A stretch of 64,000 nucleotides of DNA from Diphasiastrum complanatum (GCA_029204225.1 CM055097.1:51726557-51790556); one strand, 5' to 3'. Counted from the stretch's first letter, positions 11,241-22,700 are shown. Notes: generated from the sequence alone by a model not told the origin. Translations and numbers: made by a program.

Positions 11241-12916
11241 TCACCAAGGGTATCAATTTCCTAACACTTCTCTTATTATTATGCGAGGACAACTGTGTGG
11301 TAGAGATTTTCAGGTTCTCTTTGACACTGGGTCCTCTCATAATGTATTGAATTCAACTTTGGTACGAAAGTCAAGTGTGAATACTCAACCATCCCAGTAC
11401 CAGTACACAATGAAAATGGCTGATAGAAAGGGTACAAAGATTTGGGATAAGAGGGTTGTGGGCATTCCACTAACTATACAAAGTTACACAGAAGAGTTGG
11501 ATTTTGAGATAGCACGGCTTGCGCAGTTTGATGTGGTGTTGGGCATTTTTTGGCACACGATGTGGAAGCCACACATATCTTGGGATACTCACATGTATGA
11601 GTTCCGATTTGATGGTGTGATGCATTCCCTTCGTGTGAGCAGGATGTGCCTCTTGGACTGCTTGTTTCAGCTACGCAGTTGCATAGGATCCATTGTGAGT
11701 ACATGTGTGTTTGTTTTATACTTGATATGTCTACTAATACTAGTCAGAGTATCATGCAGTGTGTGCAAACCAGTACTATTGCCAATTTGGATCAAGAGTT
11801 TAGGAGAGACTTTTAGATGTGTTCATAGATGATTTTCCATCTGTTTTGTCTCCTAAGAGGAATGTTGAACATAAGATTGAACTAATACCCAGATCATGTC
11901 CTGTCAATAGACATCCTTATAGAATGAGTCTTAAGGAGAAAGAAAAAGTGAGACAGATGGTCGATGATTATCTAGCCAAGGGGCAGATACGACGTAGTTA
12001 TTCCCCTTTTGCCTCTCCGATCATTCTTGTAAAAAAGAAGAATGGATCATGGCATATGTGTGTGGATTATCGAGGTTTGAACAAGATAATAGTTAAACAT
12101 TGATATCCTATGCCACGTATAGATGATTTTCTTGATGCCTTGTCAGGTGCCACTGTGTCCAATAAAATAGACCTAAAGAGTGGATACCATCATATTAGAA
12201 TTCGTGAAGAGGATGTACACAAGACTGCCTTAAGAACTCGGTTAAGTCACTATGAGTATCTTGTGATGCCATTTGGATTGACTAATGCCCCGGCTAAATT
12301 CATGATGATGATGAATGATGTGCTCAGACTAGATATGGGTAAGTTTGTCATAAACTTTGTTGATGACATTCTGGCTTACAGTGCAGGTGAGGTCAAGCAT
12401 ATGGCTCACCTTAGGACTGTGTTGTCTACTTTGAGGGAGAACACTTTGTTTGCCAATAGTAAAAAAAGTGAATTGTTTAAAAAAGAGATCGAGTATCTTG
12501 GTCATGTAGTGTCTGTTGATGGAGTAAGGCCAAATACTAAGAAGGTTGCTATGATCATTGTGTGGCCTGTGCTGATTTGACAACACTCCATTCTTTTCTT
12601 GGATTGGCAGTATTCTGTAGAAAATATGCTAAGATATACTCCTATATTGCAGCACCTTTGACTGATTTGACTCAAAAGAATAGATTTGGTGAATGGACTA
12701 AACTACAACAAGAAAGCTTTGATCAGTTGAAGCAAACTATTGCTGAGCGCGTCACTCTAAAGATTGCAGACCCTCAAAAGCCCTATGTTATAGATACAGA
12801 TGCGAGTGACATTGTTGTGGGACATTGAGAGTGACATTGCTATGGGAGCTATTCTGGTGCAAGAGGGTAGGCCTGTGGCCTTTGAGAGCAAGAAGCTCAA
12901 CCCTGCTCAGAAAAAT
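11241..12916 (+). pseudogene. G1a protease, reverse transcriptase and RNase H
   Basis: This is the continuation of G1a after copia C1. Retropepsin motif FDTGSSHN starts near 11320. Reverse transcriptase starts near 11820: YSPFASPIILVKKKNGSW, a stop where Tyr-Pro-Met should begin (near 12101), then NKIDLKSGYHHIRI, MPFGLTNAPA and the catalytic FVDD at 12356-12367. The connection and RNase H follow: LGHVVSVDGVRP, LTDLTQKNRFGEWT, DPQKPYVIDTDASD. Near 12815-12840 a short duplication of gagtgacattg shifts the frame. Coding then breaks at QKN where element B was inserted (12916). Compared with G1b at 33751-34708 it has more substitutions but the same motif order. Confidence 0.88.
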
Positions 12917-13243
12917 TGTGCAAAAAGTACAAAAAGAACCAATAGTGGATCCTAATCTGATCCTCAAGAGGGATTGGTTGTCAGATTACTTGATCTATCA
13001 ATCTACTTCAGATTAAGATCAATCTAGATCAATTTTAGACACAAAATCCTAACAAGAACAATCATTAATTGAAGGTAAGTGTACTTTATGGTTTCACACG
13101 TGTGAAACATTGTCTAAGTATGGACTCCAACCTGAAAATCAAGTACACATGACCAAGATACAAGATTTTTGGCCTCTACCAAGCTTATTTTTATCTATAT
13201 ACAAGATTTTTGGCCTCTACCAAGCTTATTTTTGCATTTTTCA
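12917..13243 (-). repeat. Element B 3' LTR, internally deleted
   Basis: It matches the right LTR from 12917 to about 13145, then jumps to the terminal portion containing tttttggcctctaccaagc. That terminal motif is present twice here (about 13160-13186 and 13204-13230), so deletion and a small duplication both occurred. It carries the palindrome GTTTCACACGTGTGAAAC at 13091-13108. Confidence 0.88.
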
Positions 13244-13371
13244 CGCTCCTCCTCAAAAATCTAGCTTGATGGAAAACATGATGATCTTGAACTTGACTCC
13301 ATGGGCTGAATTGGTCTTTGCTGGTTCAAAAGGTGTGAAAATCAGCCAATGAGCTTGATGTTGATCTGAAA

Positions 13372-15246
13372 TCACCATATCCATGATAGTGCTTCTTTGA
13401 TGTTGACATCTTTGATGAGCTTGAGAGCTTTGCACCATCCTAGCACCTCCAAAATTGATTCCTTCCAAATTTCATATAGATGCTTGACTTTGAGGCTTGC
13501 TCCTTCTTCATGTGCATGCTCCTTCATGAGAAAATAAATATTTCTTCTTGATTTATTAGGATCACAAAGATCTAACATCATGTTACCACGATCTAGAGAA
13601 TTAGACTCATCCAAATTGGCAAGACTATGCATGCTGTAATAACAAAGTGTTTGCATCATATCTTCATGCTTGTTTACCATGCTAATCTTTGATCCAATGA
13701 GGCTAAACAATTCATTATGGAGATAAGTGTCTTTATAAGATGATTCACTTACTCTCATAAAGAGTTTACAATTTGCCTCAATACAAATTTTCAAACTATG
13801 AGTGAACAAATCACTTTTGCTCTTGCATGACTCAAGAGCATACATTTGATGAAATAACCATTTGCTTTCTAATTGATTTAAAATCAATTTCAACCTTTTA
13901 AGAACATCATCTATGTTCTCAAGAGAGACTTCATACTCAACTAGTATGGTTTTACTCCAATTTTGAGATGCAATGATCTCACTAAAGCAAATTGATTTAT
14001 CAAATGACATAAGAGAAATAAGTTTGTGATGTATACCACATGAGATATGCTCCTCTTTCCCTTGAAATGTGAGCCACATGGACTCAACCATATTTCTTGA
14101 GTTTCTTTTTGGAAACACAATTTGAGAAGGTCTCTCCTCCTCAATCCTAGGCACACTTGAACCTTGAGAAGGATTCTCCTCCTCAATCCTTGGCACATTT
14201 GAACCTTGATATGACTCCTTAAGATCCTCTTCATGGTGCTCCTTTTTTATGGAAATTTGAGACCTCCATGTCTCATAATGATCACAACAACTATGACCAC
14301 ACAATATGCACTTCCTATGATTATCAAAATTACTTATGCTAAAAACATAAGTCCAAAAATCACCACAACTTGGCATGATTTTTCTAATATTGAAATCAAA
14401 AGGCATTTCCATCTCAATAAGGCTAACTACTTGCTTATGGATATAAGAGTCCACTTTGGATGCTTCACTTATTCTCATAAGAAGTTTACAACTTGCCTTT
14501 AAGATTGAAAACTTACAATTTTCATCTTTATGAATGAACACATCATTCATGATCTTATTGAAACCAAAAGATCCTACATTATGAAGATATTTCCATTTCC
14601 TTGACTTCATAACTAATGTAAGCTTACAAGGAAAACATATTTTGCTATCTTTTAAGGCATCACACTCAACTAGTATTGCCTTAATCCACCTTTGAGATAC
14701 AAAAATCTCCTCAAAGCAAAATGGTTCTTCATAAGTTGACATGAGCGCATAAATGAAACTATTTTCATTTTGTGATTGCTCCTTATTCTTGATTGATTTC
14801 TCTTGGATAATAACAAGAAGTTTGAACTTTTCCAAAGTTCCAAGCAAAATACTTTCCAAGGACATGAAATAAATCCAAGTTACTTTCATGAAAGTGACAT
14901 CTATCTTTGCATCTTGAACCAAACAATGCACTTCCAAATGAAAAATTTCAAAAGATTTGACACGTGTTGTGATGGACTCTTGAAGACAAATCTTGCAAGT
15001 CCTTGTGAGACTCCAAGCCTCATTTACCTTTCCACAAAGGAAACACCTTTCCTTGGACTTGTCCTTCTTGTATTTGCATTTTGAGCTTGAAGCTCCATCC
15101 TTCACCTCGGCCCCCTTGCTTTGGTTCTCCTTGGATGGACTGGTCTTCTTTTTGTAGCATCTTGAGAAAAAATATCCTCCCTTGCCACAAAGGTTGCACT
15201 CAGGATCCTTTCTTTCCTTCAATAGGATGCCACCTATTGATGCCAT
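13372..15246 (-). CDS. Element B miniaturised copia polyprotein, no catalytic residues
   Basis: An uninterrupted frame of about 624 codons from ATG at 15246; the frame is also open upstream to 15324, but MASIGGILL matches the gag start of copia F. I see collinear copia remnants. Residues 17-30 hold a knuckle with Tyr in place of His (CNLCGKGGYFFSRC), followed by CX2C pairs at 68-71 and 84-87. VTWIYFM at 122-128 resembles the integrase TWIYLL. EEPFCFEEI...RWIKA at 173-190 resembles the RT start, and CKLLMRISEASKVDSYI at 253-269 resembles the RT end. A second pre-RT linker, RT start and RT end lie at 378-520, and an RNase H-like tail near 590. DSG, DDE, YVDD and DSD motifs are absent. A 14-residue unit (VPRIEEE.PSQ) is repeated at 350-375. 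Function is unknown; a structural or gag-like role is possible. Confidence 0.8.
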   Translation of the reverse strand: MASIGGILLKERKDPECNLCGKGGYFFSRCYKKKTSPSKENQSKGAEVKDGASSSKCKYKKDKSKERCFLCGKVNEAWSLTRTCKICLQESITTRVKSFEIFHLEVHCLVQDAKIDVTFMKVTWIYFMSLESILLGTLEKFKLLVIIQEKSIKNKEQSQNENSFIYALMSTYEEPFCFEEIFVSQRWIKAILVECDALKDSKICFPCKLTLVMKSRKWKYLHNVGSFGFNKIMNDVFIHKDENCKFSILKASCKLLMRISEASKVDSYIHKQVVSLIEMEMPFDFNIRKIMPSCGDFWTYVFSISNFDNHRKCILCGHSCCDHYETWRSQISIKKEHHEEDLKESYQGSNVPRIEEENPSQGSSVPRIEEERPSQIVFPKRNSRNMVESMWLTFQGKEEHISCGIHHKLISLMSFDKSICFSEIIASQNWSKTILVEYEVSLENIDDVLKRLKLILNQLESKWLFHQMYALESCKSKSDLFTHSLKICIEANCKLFMRVSESSYKDTYLHNELFSLIGSKISMVNKHEDMMQTLCYYSMHSLANLDESNSLDRGNMMLDLCDPNKSRRNIYFLMKEHAHEEGASLKVKHLYEIWKESILEVLGWCKALKLIKDVNIKEALSWIW

Positions 15247-16891
15247 GCGAATAAAAACCTGTGATATGATTCTACAAATGTAATTTGTGACTTTCAAGAG
15301 ATTAGATTTGAACATCTTCAACAATCTAGAAGGATCTACAAAAGATCTAGTTCACAAACCTAAGAATCAATCTTCACAATAATGACTAGTCACTTGAAAA
15401 CTTTGCTTTGATCACTAAGACAAAAGCACACAATCTTTGAATAAAATCACTCAAGAAATCAGATCCAATCTCCTATTGGAATCATCAACTACCAATGACT
15501 CTTTCTTTTGAAAGTTGAAATGGATATGAAAAACATTTGACACCTAGATTTTCCTTTTCACTTGACTAGTTCTCTCAACACTTGAGATTCTTGAACAAAA
15601 GATGGGTTTTGTTTCAAATACATGAAAATCAAACTTAATCACTTCTTTTGGACTCACTCTTGACCCAAATAATCTCACACTTGAGATTTAGAACGAATTT
15701 GATTTGATTTGACAACAAACTATACCACCAAATTTTCACAAAGCTTAAAAAATTAGACAACTAGAGATTCACAAAGATCTCAACCATGCATGAATACTCA
15801 AATATGGACTCCTCCTCATTCTAGACATCCAATGGGATCTCAAATTGACCCTCACACTCTCACAAAGAAAGTTGAATAGAACTACTATGTCAATTTTTGC
15901 TCAATAAATTGATTCAATCACCCCTATTGGATTCCACCAATTACTCTACCTATTAAGACTTGGAATGAAATTCAAAATCAAAGGTTGTGACTTTTCTCAC
16001 TAAGATATTGTGCTTCAAAGAACTAATGCCACTTAGAAAGATTTGATCATTTGGGAAGAGACGAACTCTCCACCAATAACAACACAAAATGAGCTTCTAG
16101 ATCTTGCCTTCTACAAAGGAAGGAACTCTTAGAAAATTGGATCTCTCTCTACACATTTGCCATAGACACCTTAATGACTCTTTTCAAACCTTACAATCAC
16201 TCAAACAAATTGAGTAGGGTTGAACAATGTGACTTGGATCTCAATCTCTTTTCTAGAACTCTCAATTTAAGCCAATCTATGTCAAATTCTACAAAAGATT
16301 TGCATAGATGCTCTATATGCACTAGAAACTCTCAAAGGTTTCACTTGGAGGACGGATCCAAGGATGTTTTCTAGCAAATTGATGCTTCTAAACTTGACCC
16401 TATCACTCTTGAACAAATCTAGAGTGATGGTACAATGGATTACAACCTCTCACCTTGCATATCACTCCTTAATCAATGATTTTTAGCAAAATCTCTCTCA
16501 ACTTCAACATGCACTCAAAAAATCAGAGATGATCAATTAATGCACCTATTTCAAGCTTCAAATTTAATTTCTTGGCTGATCTAATCCAAGAACTAATCAA
16601 GGGATTAGATTCTCTATAGAAAATGCTTGATTTTGCACCAAAAATCTCTCAAATTGGGTGTGTGAGTCAAATTGTACAAATTTTTGAATTTTCTCAGCCA
16701 AAGCCGGATCTGTACGGCCTCACACGTGTGAAAAGGGTTCCTACAGCCCACAACAAGTTCTGGTCCAAAACTTTTGAGAATATCTATCAAATCCAACTCG
16801 CTACCCAAAATTTGACTAGTTTCCAAAAAATATGCTAATTCTGGCTTTGATTTGGATTAACCCTATCAATTTCAACAAAACCTCTTGTACT
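15247..16891 (-). other. Element B 5' leader
   Basis: About 1.6 kb between primer-binding site and ORF without convincing coding, except that the B frame stays open to 15324. A CACACGTGTG palindrome lies near 16720-16733. Confidence 0.6.
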
Positions 16892-16905
16892 AGGCTCTGA
16901 TACCA
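16892..16905 (-). promoter_or_regulatory. Element B primer-binding site (tRNA-iMet)
   Basis: The minus strand reads TGGTATCAGAGCCT adjacent to the LTR. Confidence 0.92.
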
Positions 16906-17733
16906 TGTGCAAAAAGTACAAAAAGGACCAAGAGTGGATCCTAATCTGATCCTCAAGAGGGATTGGTTGTCAGAATACTTGATCTATCAATCTACTTCAG
17001 AATAAGATCAATCTAGACCAATTCTAGACACAAAATCCTAACAAGAACAATCATTAATTGAATGTAAGTGTACTTTATGGTTTCACACGTGTGAAACACT
17101 GTCTGATTACGGACTCCAACCTGAAAATCAAGTACACATTGATAGAACCTCAAAACAATCAAAACAAATGTAGACAAATGGAGAGAATCACTCAAAATTG
17201 CTTCCAAAACCAAGATTGGTGTCTCACATTGATTATGGCCAAATGTGGCTCTATATATACAATAAGTGGGAGCTCGTGGTACTGATCATCCCTCTGATCC
17301 CACATGTGTGAAGGTGCTTTTTCATATGACGATTCATCATGCAAAACTGACACTTGGACAAAACCTTCTATTTTGAGCACTTTTGGTCCATTTTCCTTCT
17401 ATATGGAGATCTACTTGGAAATCTTCTAGAAGTCGAAATTCGCCTACTTCAGCTTATTCCACACATGTGAGCTATCCTCTACACATGGGATATGACACCT
17501 AACCAAAGGATGTGGCTCATGCAATCAATAGATTGATGCCATGTGTCATATGTCTAGAAAACTACTTTTTGGCCTTTTTAGCCACTAGAACTTGAATTAA
17601 ATCATATGTACAACCTATATGATTATGGTACATGACAAGTACACTATTTTCACACGTGGGAACAGGCTCTACACGTGTGTTTATCTATATACAAGATTTT
17701 TGGCCTCTACCAAGCTTATTTTTGCATTTTTCA
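16906..17733 (-). repeat. Element B 5' LTR, full length
   Basis: 828 bp with TG...CA ends. On the minus strand a TATA box (TATATATAG) lies near 17251-17262. ACGTG-containing sites lie upstream of it in U3 (TTTCACACGTGGG near 17649 and CTACACGTGTG near 17670), and the palindrome GTTTCACACGTGTGAAAC lies at 17080-17097. A related copy in the other orientation is at 23885-24377. Confidence 0.9.
17251..17262 (-). promoter_or_regulatory. TATA box of element B LTR
   Basis: TATATATAG on the minus strand, preceded upstream in U3 by G-box-like sites; the expected promoter of element B RNA. Confidence 0.6.
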
Positions 17734-17736
17734 CAC

Positions 17737-17800
17737 TTAAGTTGTAAATAAAATAAAATAGACTTGGGCCTTTGCATTAAAATAAAACTAGAGGCCCTTC
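17737..17800 (+). repeat. G2 LTR-start fragment (copy 1)
   Basis: gttgtaaataaaataaaata and the following gacttgggcc, then aaaataaaactagaggccc, match 23035-23100 apart from a small indel. It is fused to integrase coding at about 17801. Confidence 0.85.
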
Positions 17801-18608
17801 CCAAGGTCGATACATAATTGTAGCGTCGGAGTATCTCACCAAGTGGGTCGAAGCCAAGGCAGTAAGAGTAGCTGATGCTAGGACCATTGCCAAGTTCGTT
17901 TATGAAAATATCATTGTGCGCTTCAGATGCCCGGTGGAGCTAGTCAATGATCGCGGAAGTCATTTCATCAATGAGACCATTAAGGTCCTGTTGGAGGAAT
18001 TCTTCGTGATCCATAGAACAAGTACGCCTTATTATCCTCATGGTAATGGGCAAGCAGAATCATCCAATAAGATCATGTGTAACGTGCTCATGAAAACAGT
18101 TGAAGCTAGCATATCAGATTGGGAATATAAGTTGCATGCTGCTCTGTGGGCATTCAGGACAGCATATAAGGGAAGCATTAATCAAACACCTTTCCATTTA
18201 GTATACAGTCAGGATGTTGTGATGCCAGTAGAGTTTTTAGTCCTTTCATTAAGGATTGCCACAACACAACGCCTTAATGAATCCAAATCTCTACAACTAT
18301 GCCACGAAGCTCTGCATAAACTCTGTGAAACACGCTTACTAGTTGTGCATGCACTGGCAGCTGAAAAGGAAAGACACAAAGCATGGCACGATTGCAGGTT
18401 ACAAAAGAAGAATCTTTGCTACGGAGATCTGGTCCTCATGTATAGAACCAAGGTGATCAAGGGGAAATTAAAATTCACAAACGAAGGTCCTTATCGGATC
18501 AAGCAAATTCTTAATCATGGAGACGTGAATTTAGAGAAGCTAGATGGGACACCGTTCGATACACCCATCAACGGTAGCCGGTTGCACAAGTACTGGCCAC
18601 CGCAGTGA
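17801..18608 (+). pseudogene. G2 integrase, core second half and C-terminus
   Basis: This is the DDE integrase that would insert gypsy cDNA. The frame opens at RYIIVASEYLTKWVEAKA, continues through VNDRGSHF (second catalytic Asp) and YYPHGNGQAESSNK (catalytic Glu), then WAFRTAYK and the C-terminal part ending SRLHKYWPPQ with a stop at 18608. The N-terminal HHCC zinc finger and first catalytic Asp are absent because sequence upstream of 17801 was deleted and replaced by the LTR-start fragment. The remaining frame is uninterrupted, so the deletion rather than gradual decay inactivated it. Confidence 0.88.
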
Positions 18609-19778
18609 GATAGATCTAGATTGGTGGCGGCACGATATGAAAAGCTATTCTGATAGGCCATCACCACTAGATCTAGGAAGATCAATCCAAATCAAGCTAG
18701 ATCCATCAAGATTCGGCCAGATCTGGCAAGATCGGGGCAAGATCCAAGAGGGATCCAGATCTAGATGGGATCAAGAAGGAAACAAATCATCATATTATGC
18801 CAATAAGTCCCCTAAATTTGCAGATCAGAGACCTCGATCTCAGTAACTATGGCAAATTAAAGGCAAAATTCACCAAAAACTGATGGATCTGTTACCAGAT
18901 GTCCATCAAAACTTCCAAAGAGCTACCAACAGCTAGACTAAACATGGATGAAGCTGATTACCAGTTTGCAAAAGTTAAAAATCAGAAAATCTTAAAATCT
19001 CGTCAAAAAAACACTCTAAAAGAGTTTTTTTTTTTATGATTTTGGGAGATCCCCTGAGAGATAGCTCTTGAAACTTGCATAGTCACTAGATCTGACCTAG
19101 ATGCATCCATAAAGATCTCTACAAGAGTTCCTGATGAAAATATCTTCATTTTTTAGTGTGTGTGAGGATTCCCAGAAGCTGAATCTTCAGAATCCTCGCA
19201 AAGCATCAAGATCATCCTACCAACTCTCACAAGGTGCCTAAATGGAATCAAAGCAGTGAGATTAGCCTGCCTACATGGTCTGATCTTGAAAATCCAATCA
19301 CAAAAAAATGTTGTGCGAGAGATGACTTCCTGCAAGAGTTGAACCCTTGCAGACAGTCTTAACCCTCGCAAAACCTTCACAGGGTAGTCAAATCACCTTC
19401 TGAACTCTCGCAGACTTCCCTGAGGTCTTAGAATTTTGTGAAGAAGTTCTCGGCCACAATTTGGGTGGAACTGAATAAGAAAAAATGGATTTAACCTAAT
19501 ACGCATTCTAAATTCCGCTATATAAGGGCTAAATTTGAGTCATTTGTCACCTTTGCTGGCGAAGCTTTGCTCAAATGTTCACTGAAATTTCCAAGTTTTT
19601 TGTTTGCGACCAAATTTCCTACAAGCTATCATTTGCTCATATTGAACACAAATCTGCGCTCTGAACTACAGTTCTTGCCATCCAACACTCGTTATTCATA
19701 GTTTTTTGTCATTTCTACGTCTTTTTACCTTTTCCACCATTTTTGCTATTTTTTCGCCTTTTAACCATCACTGCTAAC
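18609..19778 (+). other. Spacer between G2 pol and third ORF
   Basis: About 1.2 kb without a supported ORF. GATC-rich repetitive text lies at 18640-18780. A TATA box lies at 19519-19526 and a pyrimidine-rich stretch at 19695-19765 just before the ORF. A comparable but shorter spacer precedes the G3 third ORF. Confidence 0.6.
19519..19526 (+). promoter_or_regulatory. Possible internal promoter (TATA) for G2 third ORF
   Basis: TATATAAG followed by GG lies 253 bp upstream of the ORF start at 19779, in otherwise non-coding spacer. It would allow a separate transcript for the downstream ORF. Only sequence context supports it. Confidence 0.4.
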
Positions 19779-22700
19779 ATGGCCTCCTCATCCTCTGAAG
19801 ACTCTGGCACCAAGCAGGTGATCCAGCATGAAATCCCCTCAGCCACACAGATTTTTCCCTTACCCTCTAACGCTCTGATTCAACCATGGCTTCAGACAGC
19901 TGGCCCACTTTTTGAGGCAATGGGACTTTTCCCAGCACTTTTCCATTCTAAGATTAACATGGGCCTCGCCCTTCATGCTTATGCCACCTGGGATGCGTCG
20001 TACCAAGGTACCACATACAAGGTCAGGATTAATGCAAACTCGATGGTCACCATTGGCATTATGTCCGATGACCGTCAGCCCATCTCCCATCGTCAGGCCA
20101 AAGCTCTGATCAAACCTTTCATCACCCAAACTGTACCGAAAATTCCAATCCAGACTAACAATGGTTACCTAATAGATGCTATCACGGAACCCGTCATTCA
20201 GACGGCTGCGCATCTGTTGAACAACTTTCTGGTTGTTTCAACATTTTGCAAGGATAGAATCCAATCCAAACTACTGAGTCAGATAGTGGATTCCCTCCTG
20301 GCATTCCCTGGCCCCTCAGTTGTGCCATATGACTGGCATAGCTTTCTCATCAGTGAACTAACCATCTCCATCAAATCCAACAACCATGAGCATATCGCAG
20401 CAGGCCCCTTGTTGTGTAATTTTGCCTGCGCACTTCTTGAGGCAAAAGTGCACGGGTTTCACCTCTCAACCCTTTTGTCTTCCATCATGTCGTACACTAA
20501 CCTCTATTTGCCATTTGTAGCATCCACCTCCTCCCAACCTGCAGTTACTGACACCACGGCCAGCAAACAAATGTGTGGCACTGCCTCTTCATCTTCATCT
20601 TCACCTACTATCCGAAGATGCACAACCACCACCACACTAACCACTCCATCAACCACCGCCACTTCTTCTTCCGTGCAGCCCTCCACTCCTGTCTCTGTTG
20701 TCACTACCCCTCTTTCTGTTCCATCCACGACTGTTTCCATTCCCATCCCCATTTTTTCTGTTGATACCACTCCCATTTATGTTCCATTATCCACTACTTT
20801 GTCCATCACCATCGCATACTCCATCACTCCTGCCGCCACCATTGCTTCTCTCATATTTAATTTCTCTGATTCTCAGTTGTCTCCCGACACTCTGGCGTGG
20901 ATGCAAGTCATCAACTTTTCACCCCCACGACAGACCATTCCTATTCCATTCTCACCTTCAGTACTCCACACCACACTTCAATTTCCCTTTGTTCCTCCCA
21001 TCCTCTCATTTGGACAAACCGTCCTCACCCCCGTTTCCACTATTGCTTCTAGCACCCACCACCAAAAGTTGTCAAGGGCAACCAACAATTGCCTGATGAC
21101 GCATTTGTTCAGACAATCTGTATACCATCACCAGATCGGACTGATCCCACCGTCCCAGATGGCATTAGATCCCCCGAGAACCTAATTGAGGACAATGACG
21201 ATGGAGCTCCACAAGTCGTCGGGGCCGATACCACACAAGCCCCTATCAGTGCCAGTGTACCGGCTACTCCAACCAACTTAACGACGGTGTACCAGACTCT
21301 GGGCAAATACATCCTGGAGGCGGTAGCAGCCAAGGCTATTTTGAAAAGCAGGGTACTACACCTAGCAACAAGCAACACACATCTATGAGCGAAACTCACA
21401 AAGCTGCAGCACGAGCTGATTCTAGCTCAACAACATGAACAAGAAGGGCACCGGGAGATTGCCAAGCTACAGTAGAAGGAGGAGGGCCTCAATCTATACA
21501 TCCAAAGCCTCTCCAAAGCGCTGACAGAGGTCTCTAGAAAGGTGCGGGAGCTTCAATTCAAAGTGTCCCAACGGCTTGCTCCCCTCCAGGTGCAACTACA
21601 AATTTACGAAGCAAAGAATACGCGCTTGGGGGCGGAAGTCAAAACCCTACAAAGCGACAAGCTCGTCTGGTTAGCTCAACCTGCACCTGACTCAAGGTCG
21701 CTATATGCATTTGAGAAGAATCTCTTTAGGCGTCAGGTGCAGGTATATAGCCAAACATTAAACAACTACTAGACAGAGTTTGATAAATATCGAGCAAGTG
21801 CAACTCACAAGTTCACCCAGGACAAACAAGCTCTCAAGGCTTGCCAACAGTTTATGGAGAAGAAGACCCAGTCCACCCCTGTGGTGATTCCACCGCCACC
21901 CGTTTTTAACATTGCATAGGCCAGGACGAGCCAGGACCAAAGCCAGCAAGCAGCAGAGGGTTTAGTCAAGATCAAAGGTTCGAAGGCCAAGACCAAGGAC
22001 CAACAGATACGGGTGCTGAGATGTGTGACCAAGGACAAGGCGCAGGTACCAGCCAAAGCCGAAAGGACGGACAGACAACATCATCCAGAGGTTCGCGCAC
22101 CATATCTGCCAGTCGGGCCTTCCGAAGACCAAAGTCTGTGGAGGAGAAAATAAACGAATTCCTAGCAAAGTATCCCCACGAGTCATCTAGAGATGGTTGG
22201 CAGATCTCGTTTCCAGCTCAAACAATAAAGGGCAAGGAGCTGCAAGCATTACCCGCCCTCCAACCGCAACCAAATTGGCGTCAGCAGCATTTTGAAAGAG
22301 ACCCTGCGGCCATCAGGGCCTATGTGACAAGTCCACAACAACTACGGGTTAACGCGCACTTCCTACCATTTACACAACAATCAAAATGGGCAGAATGCAA
22401 CACCTCTCTGGTAAGATCACAATTCAAAATTTCAATTGGCTGATCATTTCATCAGAGTACGGTTGGAATACGGATGTAGATGCCAGAAGGGCTCTCACCA
22501 TATTCGCCAATAACTACTTCAACCGCCCTGATCCAACAGTCCGCGTGGCAGCCACTTACGCCCGGGACTTAGAGCATTTAATGGGGATTGAACTAAATGG
22601 GACAATTTTCTCCCCCCCATATTCTTTGATTCTAATAAAGCGCTAGCTTTCGACAAAGTTGAAGATCAGCTGCCAGTCGCTCGTGTGTATTACCGAGCTT

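Larger units (their letters stand above)
6810..12916 (+). mobile_element. Gypsy G1a: Ty3/gypsy retrotransposon, interrupted
   Basis: The plus-strand order gag, zinc knuckle, protease, reverse transcriptase, RNase H is gypsy. Copia C1 interrupts it at 7737-11240, between the knuckle and the protease; joining the flanks restores the arrangement seen in the second copy G1b. Element B cuts it within RNase H at 12916. No LTR or primer-binding site of G1 was identified. A further RNase H piece of the same family lies at 23700-23884 and may be the displaced continuation. Confidence 0.88.
12917..17733 (-). mobile_element. Element B: non-autonomous copia-derived LTR element
   Basis: Related LTRs lie at 12917-13243 and 16906-17733, both opening TGTGCAAAAAGTAC and closing GCATTTTTCA on the plus strand. 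The primer-binding site at 16892-16905 and the polypurine-tract complement gctcctcctc at 13244 show minus-strand orientation. The interior carries one long ORF (13372-15246) without a usable protease, integrase or reverse transcriptase, so mobility would depend on enzymes in trans. The left LTR has lost about 500 bp relative to the right one. The flanks (aaaat and cactt) show no target duplication, so recombination after insertion is likely. Confidence 0.88.

Noticed and set aside
7737-11245. Five-base target duplication for copia C1
   Set aside because: The flanks read ggctc and tcacc; only two bases overlap, so I do not claim a duplication.
20504-20776. Antisense frame rich in Val and Glu within the G2 third ORF
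   Set aside because: It is the reverse reading of the Ser/Thr linker, with no independent support.
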